A program made the position numbers and the translations under genes. DNA of 64,000 nucleotides from contig WPIO01000014.1 in assembly GCA_009760855.2 (NCBI GenBank), forward strand, positions 2,967,501 through 3,031,500, written 5' to 3'. Under the pieces are notes generated by a model. That model had not been told where the DNA came from. It ran no database searches and saw only the letters and a list, made by a program, of their open reading frames with translations. The stretch comes from Cristatella mucedo. Its lineage: Eukaryota; Bryozoa; Phylactolaemata; Cristatellidae. Below, one piece after another: positions 12,944 through 22,354 of the stretch; within the stretch, counting starts at the first letter, position 1; every line of letters starts with the position of its first letter.

Positions 12944-13445
12944 GATGTAACGTAATGTATGTAATGTAATGTAATGTAATGTCTGTAACTCCGCAAAGTC
13001 ATAAATACCATGTGGATGCTACGCAGGAGAAATTTGCACAGCACACTCACTGCCTAAGCGGCTTTCGGTACGCATTCGGTAGCCAACAGACTTCGTCTCA
13101 CGCAACAAAGAGAAATTTGGAAGCATAGCAGAGTCAGGAGAGCAGTTGAGGTAGTGAGTAGCATGGAAGTAGCAGCTCAGGGCCACTGAAAAGGACGAGC
13201 CACAGTCGGCAGCAAGAGAGTAGTTGTTGTTGCGTAAGAATTGTGGAAGCGAATTTCACAGTCTAGGACCTGCAGAGATAAAGATTCTGTCGCCAACGGT
13301 CTTTAAGTGGAGGAATGGAACAGCTAATTTTTTGTCCACACAGGATCTGATGGCGAGAGCAGGCTGAAACTGATGCAGCAGTCCAGCTAGGTATGAAGGA
13401 GCCAAGCCGTGGCGGGCTTTGTGGGTCAGGGTAAGAACTAATGCC
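12944..13445 (-). mobile_element. LINE-B 3' end, 5'-truncated
   Basis: The ATTAC tail (GTAATG repeats at 12954-12982 on the plus strand) is followed by the 3' segment with GCATTCGGTAGCCAACAGAC. The C-terminal coding end reads LTHKARHGLAPSYLAGLLHQ, then CVDKKLAVPFLHLKTVGDRI. The 5' boundary is near 13445, where similarity stops. Confidence 0.85.
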
Positions 13446-13739
13446 GTCCTAAATAAGCAGGCATGCCGCCATGCTAGCCAGGAATTTCTTAGTAGCGACG
13501 GTCGGATCTGATAAGTAGTTCTCAATGCCTGGTTCCCTATTTGATATACGCTCGACTTCCTTCTGCTCTTTGAGCCCTTTTCTCGAGTTCTCCTGGGTGT
13601 ACCTCGAAGCCCGCCATCCTCGTTCGTCAAAGCGAGCGATAGATTATAAAATGGTTTCATGAACGGCACCGAAGCCACCCTGCTTCGGCGCCGTGCATGA
13701 AGCTCTATAGCTACGGCATACTCCCACTGACGATCTCGT

Positions 13740-15400
13740 CCGGATAACTTATTTCCGTATTTACCCAGGCCGTTGCCTTCGATTGCCGTGAATTCTCCTC
13801 GCATGTACGTTCAAGATTGGTTGATAGGACGCGGTTGCACTTTTGATACAGCACACTGTTACGCAAGAAAAATGTGATCTTCTCCCACCAGCTTTGTTTG
13901 TAATTGTAACAAACAATCATAGATTATTGCGTTGTCTCGGACAATTGAAGTCAATTGCCATGGATTGCCCAAGGCTGAACGCGAAAAAGGACACCATGTG
14001 CGCCAACAGTGAGCGTTATGTAGTAGGATAATTACAAATTCAAACAGCCAATTTCCAGCAAATTTGAACCTCATTACTTCAGGGACCGGGCCATTGCCGT
14101 CGATTGCCGTGCGTTGCCCTCTATTGTGCCTTTGTCGATTGCTTAAAAGGATGTGGCTGCACTTTCTTTTAATGCAGTGTAGTGCTATTGCAAGAAAAGT
14201 TGGAGCTTCTCTCAGCAACTGTCGGTCCATTTATAACTGTCCGTTATGGATTGGCCCTTTTTCCAGGGCCATTGCCGTCGATTGCCGTGGATTGCCATCA
14301 ATTGAACGCGTACCATGGGTAAAAATTATGCGCGCATACAGTTACATGTTACGTGGAATAAGAGTTGCAGTTTATTGCAGCCAATCTTGTCAATTTTCCA
14401 CAGATTTCGCTATCGGCACCTACCATTGTTGTTGATTGCCGTGCATTTGTGACAGTTAACAAACAAAGCAACTTGAAAGTTTTACGGTTTTACTTTAAAC
14501 ATAGCGGAATGTTATATGTAATGACAATTGAGGCTTCCGCACTGCCAATTTCTCTTCAATTCGCCGGGAATTGGGGTATTGGTCCAGGACATTGCTGTCG
14601 ATTGCCGTTCATTGCTCACGATTGTACGTGCGCGATTGGTTCAAATGATTTTATTGCACTTTGAACACAGTGGGTTGTGAAAGGTAAGATATATTTGATC
14701 TTGGTCCAGTCACTTTCCAGTGATTTGCGGTGGACCATAATGGATTGCGGTATTTGCCCGGGCCATTGCCGTCTGTTGCTGTGCATCGCCCAAGATTGAA
14801 TGGTCGGGGCTTGTTGAAAGCATGTGTGCACGCCGTGAGATGTTACGTTGAATGAGAATTGGAGCTTGGTGCAGCCGATTTCTCGTCGATTTGCCACGGA
14901 TTTCAGTATTTGTCCCTGCCATTGCTGTCAATTGCCGTGTATTGTTGACAATTAACGTGGAAAATAGCTTAAAAGTTCTACGATTTAACTTTTAGCACAC
15001 AGAAATGTGAAATTCGATGATTATAGGCACTTCGTGCAGCCAATTTAGTTTCAACTTGCCACGGATTGTAGTGGATTGCTGCTTCGAGCCGAGCCGTTGC
15101 AGTAGATTGCCATGCATTGCCCGAAATTGTAGGAGTAAAATTGCTTAAAATGATGTAGTTAATTTGACTTTAATCAGTGTGCTTTGTAACATGCATTAAA
15201 AATTGGAGCATTGTGAAACTAATTTCAGGGCATTTTGCATCAGATTGATGTAAGTTGAGATATTGGTCTGGGCCATTGCAGTCAATTGCACTGCATTGCT
15301 GCCGAATGATCGAGGCGATTGAAGTGAAACTGTGGGATTACACAATAACCAAAAATTAGAGCAACGTGCCATCATTATTAGAGCTTAAAGTGTACGTATT
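13740..15400 (+). repeat. Degenerate tandem satellite, unit about 145-177 bp, about ten copies
   Basis: The core GGGCCATTGCCGTCGATTGC recurs in variant form near 13770, 13945, 14091, 14267, 14424, 14588, 14761, 14919, 15093 and 15270. Between cores each unit carries GCTTAAA..., a TTTAAC/TTTAAT...CAGTG block and a TTGGAGC...GCAGCCAATTT block. The open frames within it (up to 123 codons, both strands) are by-products of the repeat. It sits inside the 6.1 kb intron of the PLP-enzyme gene. Confidence 0.85.
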
Positions 15401-15464
15401 ACGAATCGTCCAGCAACAACCTATGTCGCTCAACTCACAGGAGTTCTGGATATATGTAACTCAC

Positions 15465-15646
15465 CCACGCTCGGAAACGTTCATATCTATTGGCAGATAG
15501 GGCGCTGCCGTCGCGAAGTCCCAGAACGAGTACGCTCCATACTTGTGCAGCAGCTCCGCAACAGCGACCGTGTCCGTAACTATTCCAGTAATGTTGCTAG
15601 CAGCGTTGAGTGAAGCCATCATGGTCTTGCCGCCAGATCCACATTC
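15465..15646 (-). CDS. Class V PLP-dependent enzyme, cofactor-pocket exon
   Basis: The 182-nt exon encodes 60 codons plus two bases. It includes LNAASNITGIVTD, VAELLHKYGA and YSFWDFATAAPYLPIDMN. In this family the FWD aspartate contacts the pyridine nitrogen of PLP, and the SN..G segment and the following histidine line the active site. The acceptor is AAGCTTTTTCCAG and the donor a consensus GTGAGT. It is entered in phase 0 from the 15791-15856 exon and leaves in phase 2, fitting the exon at 9315-9373. No internal stop. The nearest relatives are SufS/CsdA-like cysteine desulfurase and aminotransferase proteins. The substrate cannot be told from sequence alone. Confidence 0.93.
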
Positions 15647-15790
15647 CTGGAAAAAGCTTGAGCGTCACCGATACTTTACTTTACGCCGAGAAGTGTTAGG
15701 AAAAGTTAGAGTTTGAAAAGTTGTTAAGAAAAGCCGAATGCAGACACCGAGAGCAGATTTAGATTTTGAAAAGACGTTGTGAGGACTTAC

Positions 15791-15856
15791 GATTAGTTTG
15801 CTTTCAAGATCCGCCAAGTCCAAGCAACCACGCTCCGTTTCCTTTATTCTCACAAC
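15791..15856 (-). CDS. Class V PLP-dependent enzyme, exon VVRIKET
   Basis: The 66-nt, 22-codon exon (VVRIKETERGCLDLADLESK plus LI) is phase 0 at both ends. It corresponds to the family segment V..I.....G..DL..LE..L that links the EHHSN loop to the next core strand. The acceptor is TTGACCTTAAG and the donor a consensus GTAAGT. The intron to the next exon is 144 bp. Confidence 0.9.
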
Positions 15857-16022
15857 CTTAAGGTCAACATTAAAATATAACAATGGAACAAAGGCCAGCT
15901 GCTAAATGCTGAAAATGATTTTTTATTAGGTATGCAAGCAAGAACCATTGCAAAAATGAGTTAGCTTCATCGCTGTGCCCGCTAACAATCATTTGGAAGA
16001 CGCAGCTCCACCTTAGAGGTAC

Positions 16023-16088
16023 CTCGTAGCCTGCTTCCATCCACGGCAACAAATTGGAGTGATGCTCGAACGGACTCACGAAAACAAC
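16023..16088 (-). CDS. Class V PLP-dependent enzyme, EHHSN exon
   Basis: The 66-nt, 22-codon exon reads VVFVSPFEHHSNLLPWMEAG plus YE, phase 0 at both ends. EHHSNLLPW is the hallmark active-site histidine segment of the family. The acceptor is TTTTATTTCGTAG and the donor GTACCT. It joins cleanly to the 15791-15856 exon. Confidence 0.92.
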
Positions 16089-16187
16089 CTACGAAATAAA
16101 AGCCTTATAGAACACGAGACGCCGGTGTAGCTGCGGGGGGGGGGGTGGTCTACTCCGAAGCATCGATGCTCATCGTGTTGGATTCAC

Positions 16188-16295
16188 TGTCCTCTCTAAG
16201 CTTCAGCACACCTATGAGCTTATGTATAGCAGCTGTGGTGCCACTACCAACGAATATGACAACGTCGTCCGGTCCAGCATTGACGGATCACTTCC
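16188..16295 (-). CDS. Class V PLP-dependent enzyme, GSGTT exon with a frame break
   Basis: The exon opens after CTGCTTTTAG with G-GAA-GTG-ATC-CGT (EVIR). This completes the AA overhang of the 17157-17273 exon to give KEVIR, as in the family (RHEAR-IIR). It should continue in frame into NAGPDDVVIFVGSGTTAAIH then KLIGVL, the PLP-phosphate-binding GSGTT segment. Only one base separates the two parts, where about nine are expected. This is an apparent net 8-bp deletion that shifts the frame, and an in-frame TGA precedes NAG. The 3' boundary is also unsettled, because the usable donor at 16187 (GTGAAT) is one base out of phase with the next exon. It is either a real inactivating lesion or an assembly error. 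Confidence 0.7.
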
Positions 16296-16329
16296 CTAAA
16301 AGCAGATATTAATCCATTTGCTATTTGAT

Positions 16330-16412
16330 CACGCTTCCTTTACAACATATGTAAAGTGCCTAGAAAGAGATTAATTTCTCTGATGCTTCTATACAAACGT
16401 ATTATTATTAAT
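16330..16412 (+). mobile_element. LINE-A 3' tail
   Basis: Only the terminal segment remains: ACATATGTAAAGTGCCTAGA, AAGAGATTAATTTCTCTGAT and an ATTATTATTA end. It lies in the PLP-enzyme intron, antisense to the gene. Confidence 0.6.
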
Positions 16413-17156
16413 TTTACAATTTGTTCAACCTAAGAAATCCTCTTGCTACGTTGCCAGATGCAAAACTGTTGCCTAAAAGACTCATGAGGGTTGCTCTTTT
16501 GTTTAAATACGCTCTTTATTTCGATTCTACAGCTCACGTTTGAGCTCAGTCATAGAATGTATTTGCTATGGCCGACTCTACTTCAAAGCACTCAAAGTTC
16601 GGCCTTCGAACTTAAATGTAGCAACACAGACCACATCTACTCCGGCACCACTTCGGGCAGCTTTGTCAAACAGATCCAGTTGTTTACAGCTTGCAAGCCT
16701 GCGACGTTTTTTTTAGACTATTCGGGAACCAAACAAACAGTGCACCTGTGAACTAAATACAATTTAAAGCGGCAACAAGCACTGTTTCATTCCTAATTAA
16801 AATTTTCAGGCTTGATAATCGGCTCGCCAGCAGCACTCGACGTACACTTCGAGCTCCTGTCTGCATGCCCTAGCTAAGCCAGCTAACGCCATTTCTTTTT
16901 TACAAGCTTTACAGTGCTGTGAGTATTTTACTTCTCGGTGCTATGAGGATATTCGGTGTTTTAATTTTCCCATATTTATGCCCAGGTCGTAATTCACGGT
17001 GGCCAGTGCCACAAAGTTTAAGATGAGGCAAACCTGGTCGAAGTTTGGCTTTACTTGAATAGAAATTCAAATAATACTCATGGAAAACATTTTTTCACAC
17101 TCAGAACCGGAGCACAACCTGCTTTGCAGAATACTTGAAATGCTTGAGTGACTTAC
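16413..17156. other. Intron of the PLP-enzyme gene, no feature recognised
   Basis: An 86-codon plus-strand frame at 16491-16751 has no family motif and is antisense within the intron. Confidence 0.4.
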
Positions 17157-17273
17157 TTAGCATCGTGTCTATACTTGGTCGTCTGCCTCGCCGTAATGCA
17201 CGTTGTCGTGTGTGTGTTTGCGTAGAATGACTTTACGTACTTGTCGACGTACTCCTCTATGCATCGAAGAGGC
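17157..17273 (-). CDS. Class V PLP-dependent enzyme, ANTHTTT exon
   Basis: The 117-nt exon (1 + 38 codons + 2) reads PLRCIEEYVDKYVKSFYANT, then HTTTCITARQTTKYRHDA. It matches the family segment GRPL.FIE.YI...V.P.YANTHTTTS.TGLQTT.FRHEAR. The acceptor is CTACAAAAAATTCCGTAG and the donor a consensus GTAAGT. It is entered in phase 2, so the preceding exon should end ...GG-CG to complete the arginine of SGR. That exon was not found. It leaves in phase 2, fitting 16188-16295. Confidence 0.9.
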
Positions 17274-17694
17274 CTACGGAATTTTTTGTAGAAAAGGAGG
17301 CATTAAGGGCAACAATAAGCCTTCGCTGGCTCATACAAGTCGTCTGCTTACCTTCCGGAAGCGGTGTAATCGCAATAGAGTACTACAAATAGCAAGTTTG
17401 TTTCAATAAGACAAGATGTCACTGCCAGTAGCTCTGAGGCAATAAAAGATGTTATTTTAAATACAGGCACATAGTTGAACCAGATGTGCATAAGAGTGAT
17501 CAATACAAAATAGCAAAAACAACAGAAAATGCGTACACCACTCGAAAAGATTTAATTAATTTCTATGTACTTCTATTTTCTGGAAAGGAAAATATGTCAA
17601 TCGATTAGAACCTTATTAAATTCCAGTGCACGTAAGTATACAAAGGACAATTGACACCGATGGCGTAAATGCTGCGAGGGACAAACAAGTCTAT
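17274..17694. other. Intron of the PLP-enzyme gene, no feature recognised
   Basis: The missing short exon encoding roughly Y.D..ASG(R) should lie between 17274 and 21083. I could not place it. Confidence 0.4.
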
Positions 17695-18095
17695 CTCTTC
17701 TTTTTCAAGCGTGGTCAAGTCGACGGATGTGGAAATGAGTTCGAGGCTTTGGAAGCATGCGAAGTGGAGACAGAGTCTGACAAGCATTGTAGGCTGTTTT
17801 AGACGCACAGATACACGACTTGAGTGGTAATAGCTAGGGGTAAGATGCAAAGCTTCATTATGAAGTACTTCCTATGAGAAGTATGTCAAAAAGAGCAAGA
17901 TAATGGAGGAGTTAAACGTGAGTAACGGAACCTTGAAGTCGATACCCTACCTGAGGGGTAGCCAGGGCAGGTCGGTGAGAAGCAATTTCATGTGGCAACT
18001 GCAGCATTCAAGACTGACGAGCTTAGCTGCAGACATTTTACCAGCTCTACACGCTCTATCTCCTAGACTGCAAAACCGGAAAGTAGCGAGTACCA
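17695..18095 (-). mobile_element. LINE-A C-terminal fragments, degenerate
   Basis: Minus-strand pieces read ACFQSLELISTSVDLTTLEK near 17690-17760 and a diverged DLHWLPVKQ-like block near 17930-17990. They are broken by a small rearrangement around 17800-17900. Confidence 0.55.
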
Positions 18096-18479
18096 GATGT
18101 CTACACGATATGTCGTAAATGAATGCACAAGCACAGCTGTGGTATCCTTATCTAAGGAATGCCGAATTTTCGCAATGCTACGAAGGCGAAAATATTCCTC
18201 GCAATGCTACGAAGCACAAAATGAGTAGGCTTGGCTATCAAGCTAATGCGGTCATTTAGGGTGTTGTTATGTTTGAAAATAACACTCCGATTTTGCAAAA
18301 ACACTGCAAAACATATTCTGAATCCTTACCAATTTCTGACTCACGCTTGGTTTTCCAATGACTACCAAACTGTTTTTTTCATTCATTTAGGTAAGGCTTG
18401 CTGGAATCCAAGTTTTTACTGTCAGCTCATAATTCTGTAGTGGAGCTGAGAGAGTTTGCGATGCTGAAGCAGTAAGAAC

Positions 18480-18650
18480 CTAGCTAATGATGTAAGGAGG
18501 TCTCTCATCCTGACCGAAGTCGTGGGTTCGAATCATGCAGTGGGCGATCCTTTATTGCCAACTGCAAGCGGTGATGATAGCCGAGATAAGGCTCCTCTGC
18601 CACTATGCAAATGAGGCTGTTAATGCAGCTAAGACTAACTAAGTTTAAAG
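18480..18650 (+). mobile_element. SINE-C copy
   Basis: The head carries GTCGTGGGTTCGAATCATGC (B box GGTTCGAATC). The body has AGTGGGCGATCCTTTATTGC, GCGGTGATGATAGCCG and TATGCAAATGAGGCTGTTAA. Typical SINE-C length. Confidence 0.8.
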
Positions 18651-18689
18651 AACAAGTACAGCTGCGTTCGTCATCCGCATAAAAATGAA

Positions 18690-19284
18690 GCCTTGATTAT
18701 ATGTTTGGCGATTACACCAGCGAGATGGACCTATAAATTGCGAAGAGAAGTGGACCTGGAACAAATTTCGGGTGTAATCCATACTTTAAAGGCTCGCCGG
18801 ATAAGCATTGGTCGCTGATGTCTAAATTGTGGAATTGGAATTTGCGCTGAGATATAACCTGGCCAATTGTAGTGCATTACTACTGATGCCCAGGCTAGAC
18901 GATAAGACCTTAAGGACTTTTTTATTAGTGCTATCAAAAGATGCCGAGAGATTCAGAAATTCTAGCAGATACTGTCGACCTTAACCAGCCTTGCTGAGAA
19001 TTTGTCTATATATTCATAGTATTTTACACTCGGTAGAGTGATTAGCTTTCTAAAACTTGAGTGGAACTCACTTGCTGATTTTGAGGCTTTGGTATAGGAT
19101 TATAAACGGTCTACCACTGCTCATTCCAGTGTCCTTGATTGGCATAGCAATAGGAGGTAGTTTTCTAATCCCATCTGTTTTTCTGAAAAAGCTAGAAAAA
19201 TAATCGGCTAAATCACTAGACCATAAGGTAGGGTGCTGACCTGAAATCTGTTGAAGATTTATCATAAAAATATAAAAATATAAC
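18690..19284 (-). mobile_element. LINE-A reverse transcriptase remnant
   Basis: Minus-strand frames keep SGQHPTLWSSDLADYFSSFF, the segment upstream of the RT core in LINE-A. They also keep a block resembling SS...ITSNALQ, seen near 12.4 kb. Many stops. It lies within the PLP-enzyme gene on the same strand and abuts the SINE-D copy at 19285. Confidence 0.6.
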
Positions 19285-19425
19285 TCATTTGCATAGCACT
19301 CCAAGAGAACTTAATCTCTATTCAGGCGCTTCACATATGTCTCGGTGCTCGAGCCCGCGATCTCAGCCAGACCTTGCTTGGGGCGAGCACCTTAAGCGCT
19401 AGACCATATCAGCTCGGCACGATTA
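19285..19425 (-). mobile_element. SINE-D copy, near complete
   Basis: On the minus strand: a GGTCTAGCGCTTAAGGTGCT head, the GCGGGCTCGAGCACC B-box region, then GAGATTAAGTTCTCTTGGAG and a TGCTATGCAAATGAG tail. Confidence 0.8.
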
Positions 19426-20059
19426 AAGGGCTATATCCGCATTAGCGGAATGTACATTGGCGACTCCACTTTGCTCGCTTTGAAGCAGTACTTGGCCTAT
19501 GCTAGAATTGATTGGTACGAACTACAAAAGTCCTCTTCAATATACAATTGTTGGTCATTCCTTATTTCATGCCCTTTTTCAAGCTTCCGTTTAGTAGTTA
19601 TGGCCAGGTTAAGGTCTAAAGTAAACCATAAGCAAGCTGCACCGAGCGACAAGTCTATCTCAGATACCGAGTACTTTATACACAACAGAAACAGGCCCAG
19701 GCCAGTTTATGAACTATAGGCTGTCACCGGGATACAGGTTTTCCGCCCTTTCTCGCGTGTACACCCAAGGCAGTCCTTTTATTACATGGACGTGCATTAT
19801 TGTGCACTATCGGGCCATTGTCTTTGCCGAAACAGCTCGACCGCTAGAGGCAGCTCGGGTGGACGAATGCCTGGACGAATTAAGATGGTTGAGTCCTAAA
19901 TCAGGCACATCTTAACTGCCGAGATTTTAGTCGTGCTTAATGATTTTGTACCGTAGCAGTTGAACCCTTAGCAGCTGAGCTGATTTGAGCACTAGGCTTT
20001 TAGTTGTGCTAGAGCTGTTTACGTCGCATCGGCTATTGTACGCCTGCATTCCTCCAGCA
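19426..20059. other. Intron of the PLP-enzyme gene, no feature recognised
   Basis: Short overlapping frames on both strands (19450-19915) lack family motifs. I saw no exon-like segment with convincing splice sites. Confidence 0.35.
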
Positions 20060-20865
20060 CTTTCCAATTGAATTTTCAAGCTATGGATATGAATTTGAGG
20101 TCTTGGCTCTCTTCCTTGATGCTGTACCCACCTAATAACGGTATATTTCCAACGAGTGCCACTGGCTAAGCCATGAAGTTGGAGGTCATTTGCATGAAAA
20201 CACTCCCGCTCAATTGTAAGAAATCGTGTAATCCAACCCGAGCCACCGCCTTTTATAATATGGAATTAAGACTGCGGCTTCGAGCAGCTTTTTTTTAAAA
20301 CTGCAGGTGGATCTTAGTGATTTTAGTGGATCACAGTTATTCAGGTAGACCCATTATAAACCACTATCAAAGCATTTGTGGGGGAATATTTAGCTCTAAA
20401 TCCCGATTATAGCTTTCTGGCAAGATGTAGTGGGACGTTGTACTTGTTTAGCTGCTGAGCCACTACTCGTTCAAGTGTTTTTGACAAAAAACACCTAAAG
20501 GAAGACTGGAAAAATTCATTTAGGTTCTCATGATCTATGGTAGGCTTTTTATTAATGGCCGTACTATAGTTGTTGTCAGAGAAGCATAGAATTCACGAGT
20601 AACTTGGGACGAATTGACAATATTTTGTAAAGGTGAGCCCAACTAGTCTATGCACCTCATAAGGATAACTGTTGGGACGAAGTCGAGATGACCAGTGACC
20701 TTTCTATCTTGGGGTAAAGATCTAGCGATAGGCTTAGTTTCAGAAAGAGTGAATGAGGATAGAAAAAACAGAGCTAGGTGGCATAAGTTTGCAATATCTG
20801 AATTCGTGTGTCGAAGCAGAATCTGGAACAGGCTAATAAACCTGTCAGCAATTAGCTAATTTCTT
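20060..20865 (-). mobile_element. Non-LTR reverse transcriptase remnant
   Basis: The minus-strand translation in shifting frames resembles the region upstream of the RT fingers: a FFLSSFTLSETKPIARSL-like piece, then NIVNSSQVTREFYASLTT, TIVRPLIKSLP, and an L.RVVAQQLNKY segment. Heavily frameshifted. Confidence 0.45.
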
Positions 20866-21083
20866 GTACATCCCATGCAAAATGACAGCTAATATCGGTC
20901 TTTGACAGACGTACCAGTCCTGTGATACGTCTATGCTAGTCACTGAAAAAAACGCAACTGACTTGGCTACATTAACCTTCAATAAAGTGCATACTATCGC
21001 AGGCTACATTGGTCTTTAGCACAAAGGACATTCAGCAGCCCAGCCTAGATGCTGACTCGCCCGGCCAAGATCGCGGAACGCAC

Positions 21084-21210
21084 CTGCTTGTTTTCCAAAC
21101 GGGCTTTCAAATAAAGTACCGTCACCGATAATTTCATCGTGTATGAGCTTCATCAATGTAGAGTAGTGGCTGCTCTCACGCTGGCAGCCTTGAGACAGCC
21201 TGTTTCCCAT
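21084..21210 (-). CDS. Class V PLP-dependent enzyme, N-terminal exon
   Basis: Reads LMKLIHDEIIGDGTLFESPF plus GKQA, matching the family N-terminal segment LI..EIIG....F.TPFG that precedes the Y.D.TASGR motif. The donor is GTGCGT in phase 1. The 5' end is uncertain. Taking ATG at 21210 gives a 42-residue start (MGNRLSQGCQRESSHYSTLM), but splice acceptors exist at AGATTCCAG just upstream and TGTCTCAAG just inside, so this could be an internal exon. The next exon, roughly 12 codons, was not located. Confidence 0.75.
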
Positions 21211-21647
21211 TCTGGAATCTGTACAGCAGAGAGCCTTCGCTCAGGAACCAGCCACAGCAATGACTGCATGAAATAGCCAAGTATTTGAACCCGATCGACG
21301 TTAACACGCAGGTCAGCATACGCCAGAAGGTTAGACTGGCGTATAATGGCGTGAGCGAAACCTTTAAAGCAAGGAGGGTGCATGATGTCACATGCCAACG
21401 GCCTTCGCGAAACTGCACTGAAGCACTAAGTACGAGGCAGAACCTCGCTCCGCTATGCACGGCGCGGCTGTGCCGGTATTTACAGAAGGCACACAGAGGG
21501 CAGCAGTCGTGAGCTTTTCACTCAGCGAGTTCGAAATCGAGCGTGTAACATCACGTGGGCCAAGCATGCTCCGATGCTACCCAGAATGGCAGCCGAAGCA
21601 GTTGCCATGTTCAGTCGTTAGCCCACGTTCGGTCGTAATCTTATAAA
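21211..21647. other. Unannotated stretch upstream of the PLP-enzyme gene
   Basis: Any 5' UTR or further N-terminal exons of the gene would lie here or beyond. Nothing specific recognised. Confidence 0.35.
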
Positions 21648-22354
21648 AATAATAATAATAATAATAATGCACTTCATAAAGCGCCCTCAGAGAACTCAAT
21701 CTCTCTCTAGGCGCTTTACATTTGCTGCAAAGAGAAATGCAATTGAATGGTGAGTAATATCATGCTTGATGAACAGCATGAATAACATGGTTAGGGGTGA
21801 CATGCACAGGGTCAGCATGCTAGCTTGGTTAGTGGCAGCATGCACAGTGTCAGCATGCATAAACACATCAAGGACGAATCATGGGAACCCACAAAATGCT
21901 GTCCTGAATAGGTGTGTTTTTAAGTTTTTTTTAGTGCGGTCAAGTCAGTGGATGTTGTGACGCAAGTCGGGAGGGAGTTCCACGCTTTGGGAGCATACGA
22001 ACTAAATGCACGGTCTTCAAAGTATTTGAGGTTTGTACGAGGTATTGGTAAACTATTGGATTCCGAAAAGCGGGTGGTACGATACTTGGCCTGGCGGGGG
22101 AGTAGATCTGAGAGATAGGCTGGAGCCAAAGAATGAAGTGACCTATAAGTGAGAGACAAAACCTTGAAGTCGATGCGTTGCTTGACTGGTAGCCAATGCA
22201 GGTCGGCGAAAAGTGGTGTGATATGGCAACTGCGACGCTCACCATAGACAAGCCTAGCTGTGGAGTTTTGCACCAGCTGTAGTCGCCTGATTGCACATGC
22301 TGGTAGGCCAGCAAGCGAGTTAGTTACAGAGGTCAAGAAGAGATGTCACAAATG
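21648..22354 (-). mobile_element. Short LINE-A derivative, about 700 bp
   Basis: On the minus strand it starts at CATTTGTGACATC and runs through the LINE-A C-terminus ([60 protein letters not shown]). The 3' UTR and (ATT)n end follow. The reading frame from 22336 stays open for 138 codons, so it is quite young. Its 5' end coincides with those of the copies at 54333-55034 and 56619-57330. Confidence 0.9.

Noticed and set aside
13843-14931. Several open frames of 60-120 codons on both strands
   Set aside because: All fall in the satellite array, so they are repeat artefacts.
19801-19915. Minus-strand AASSGRAVSAK-like reading, considered as the missing Y.D.TASGR exon of the PLP enzyme
   Set aside because: It lacks the Y.D context, does not end in the required phase 2 CG-GT junction and has a stop nearby.
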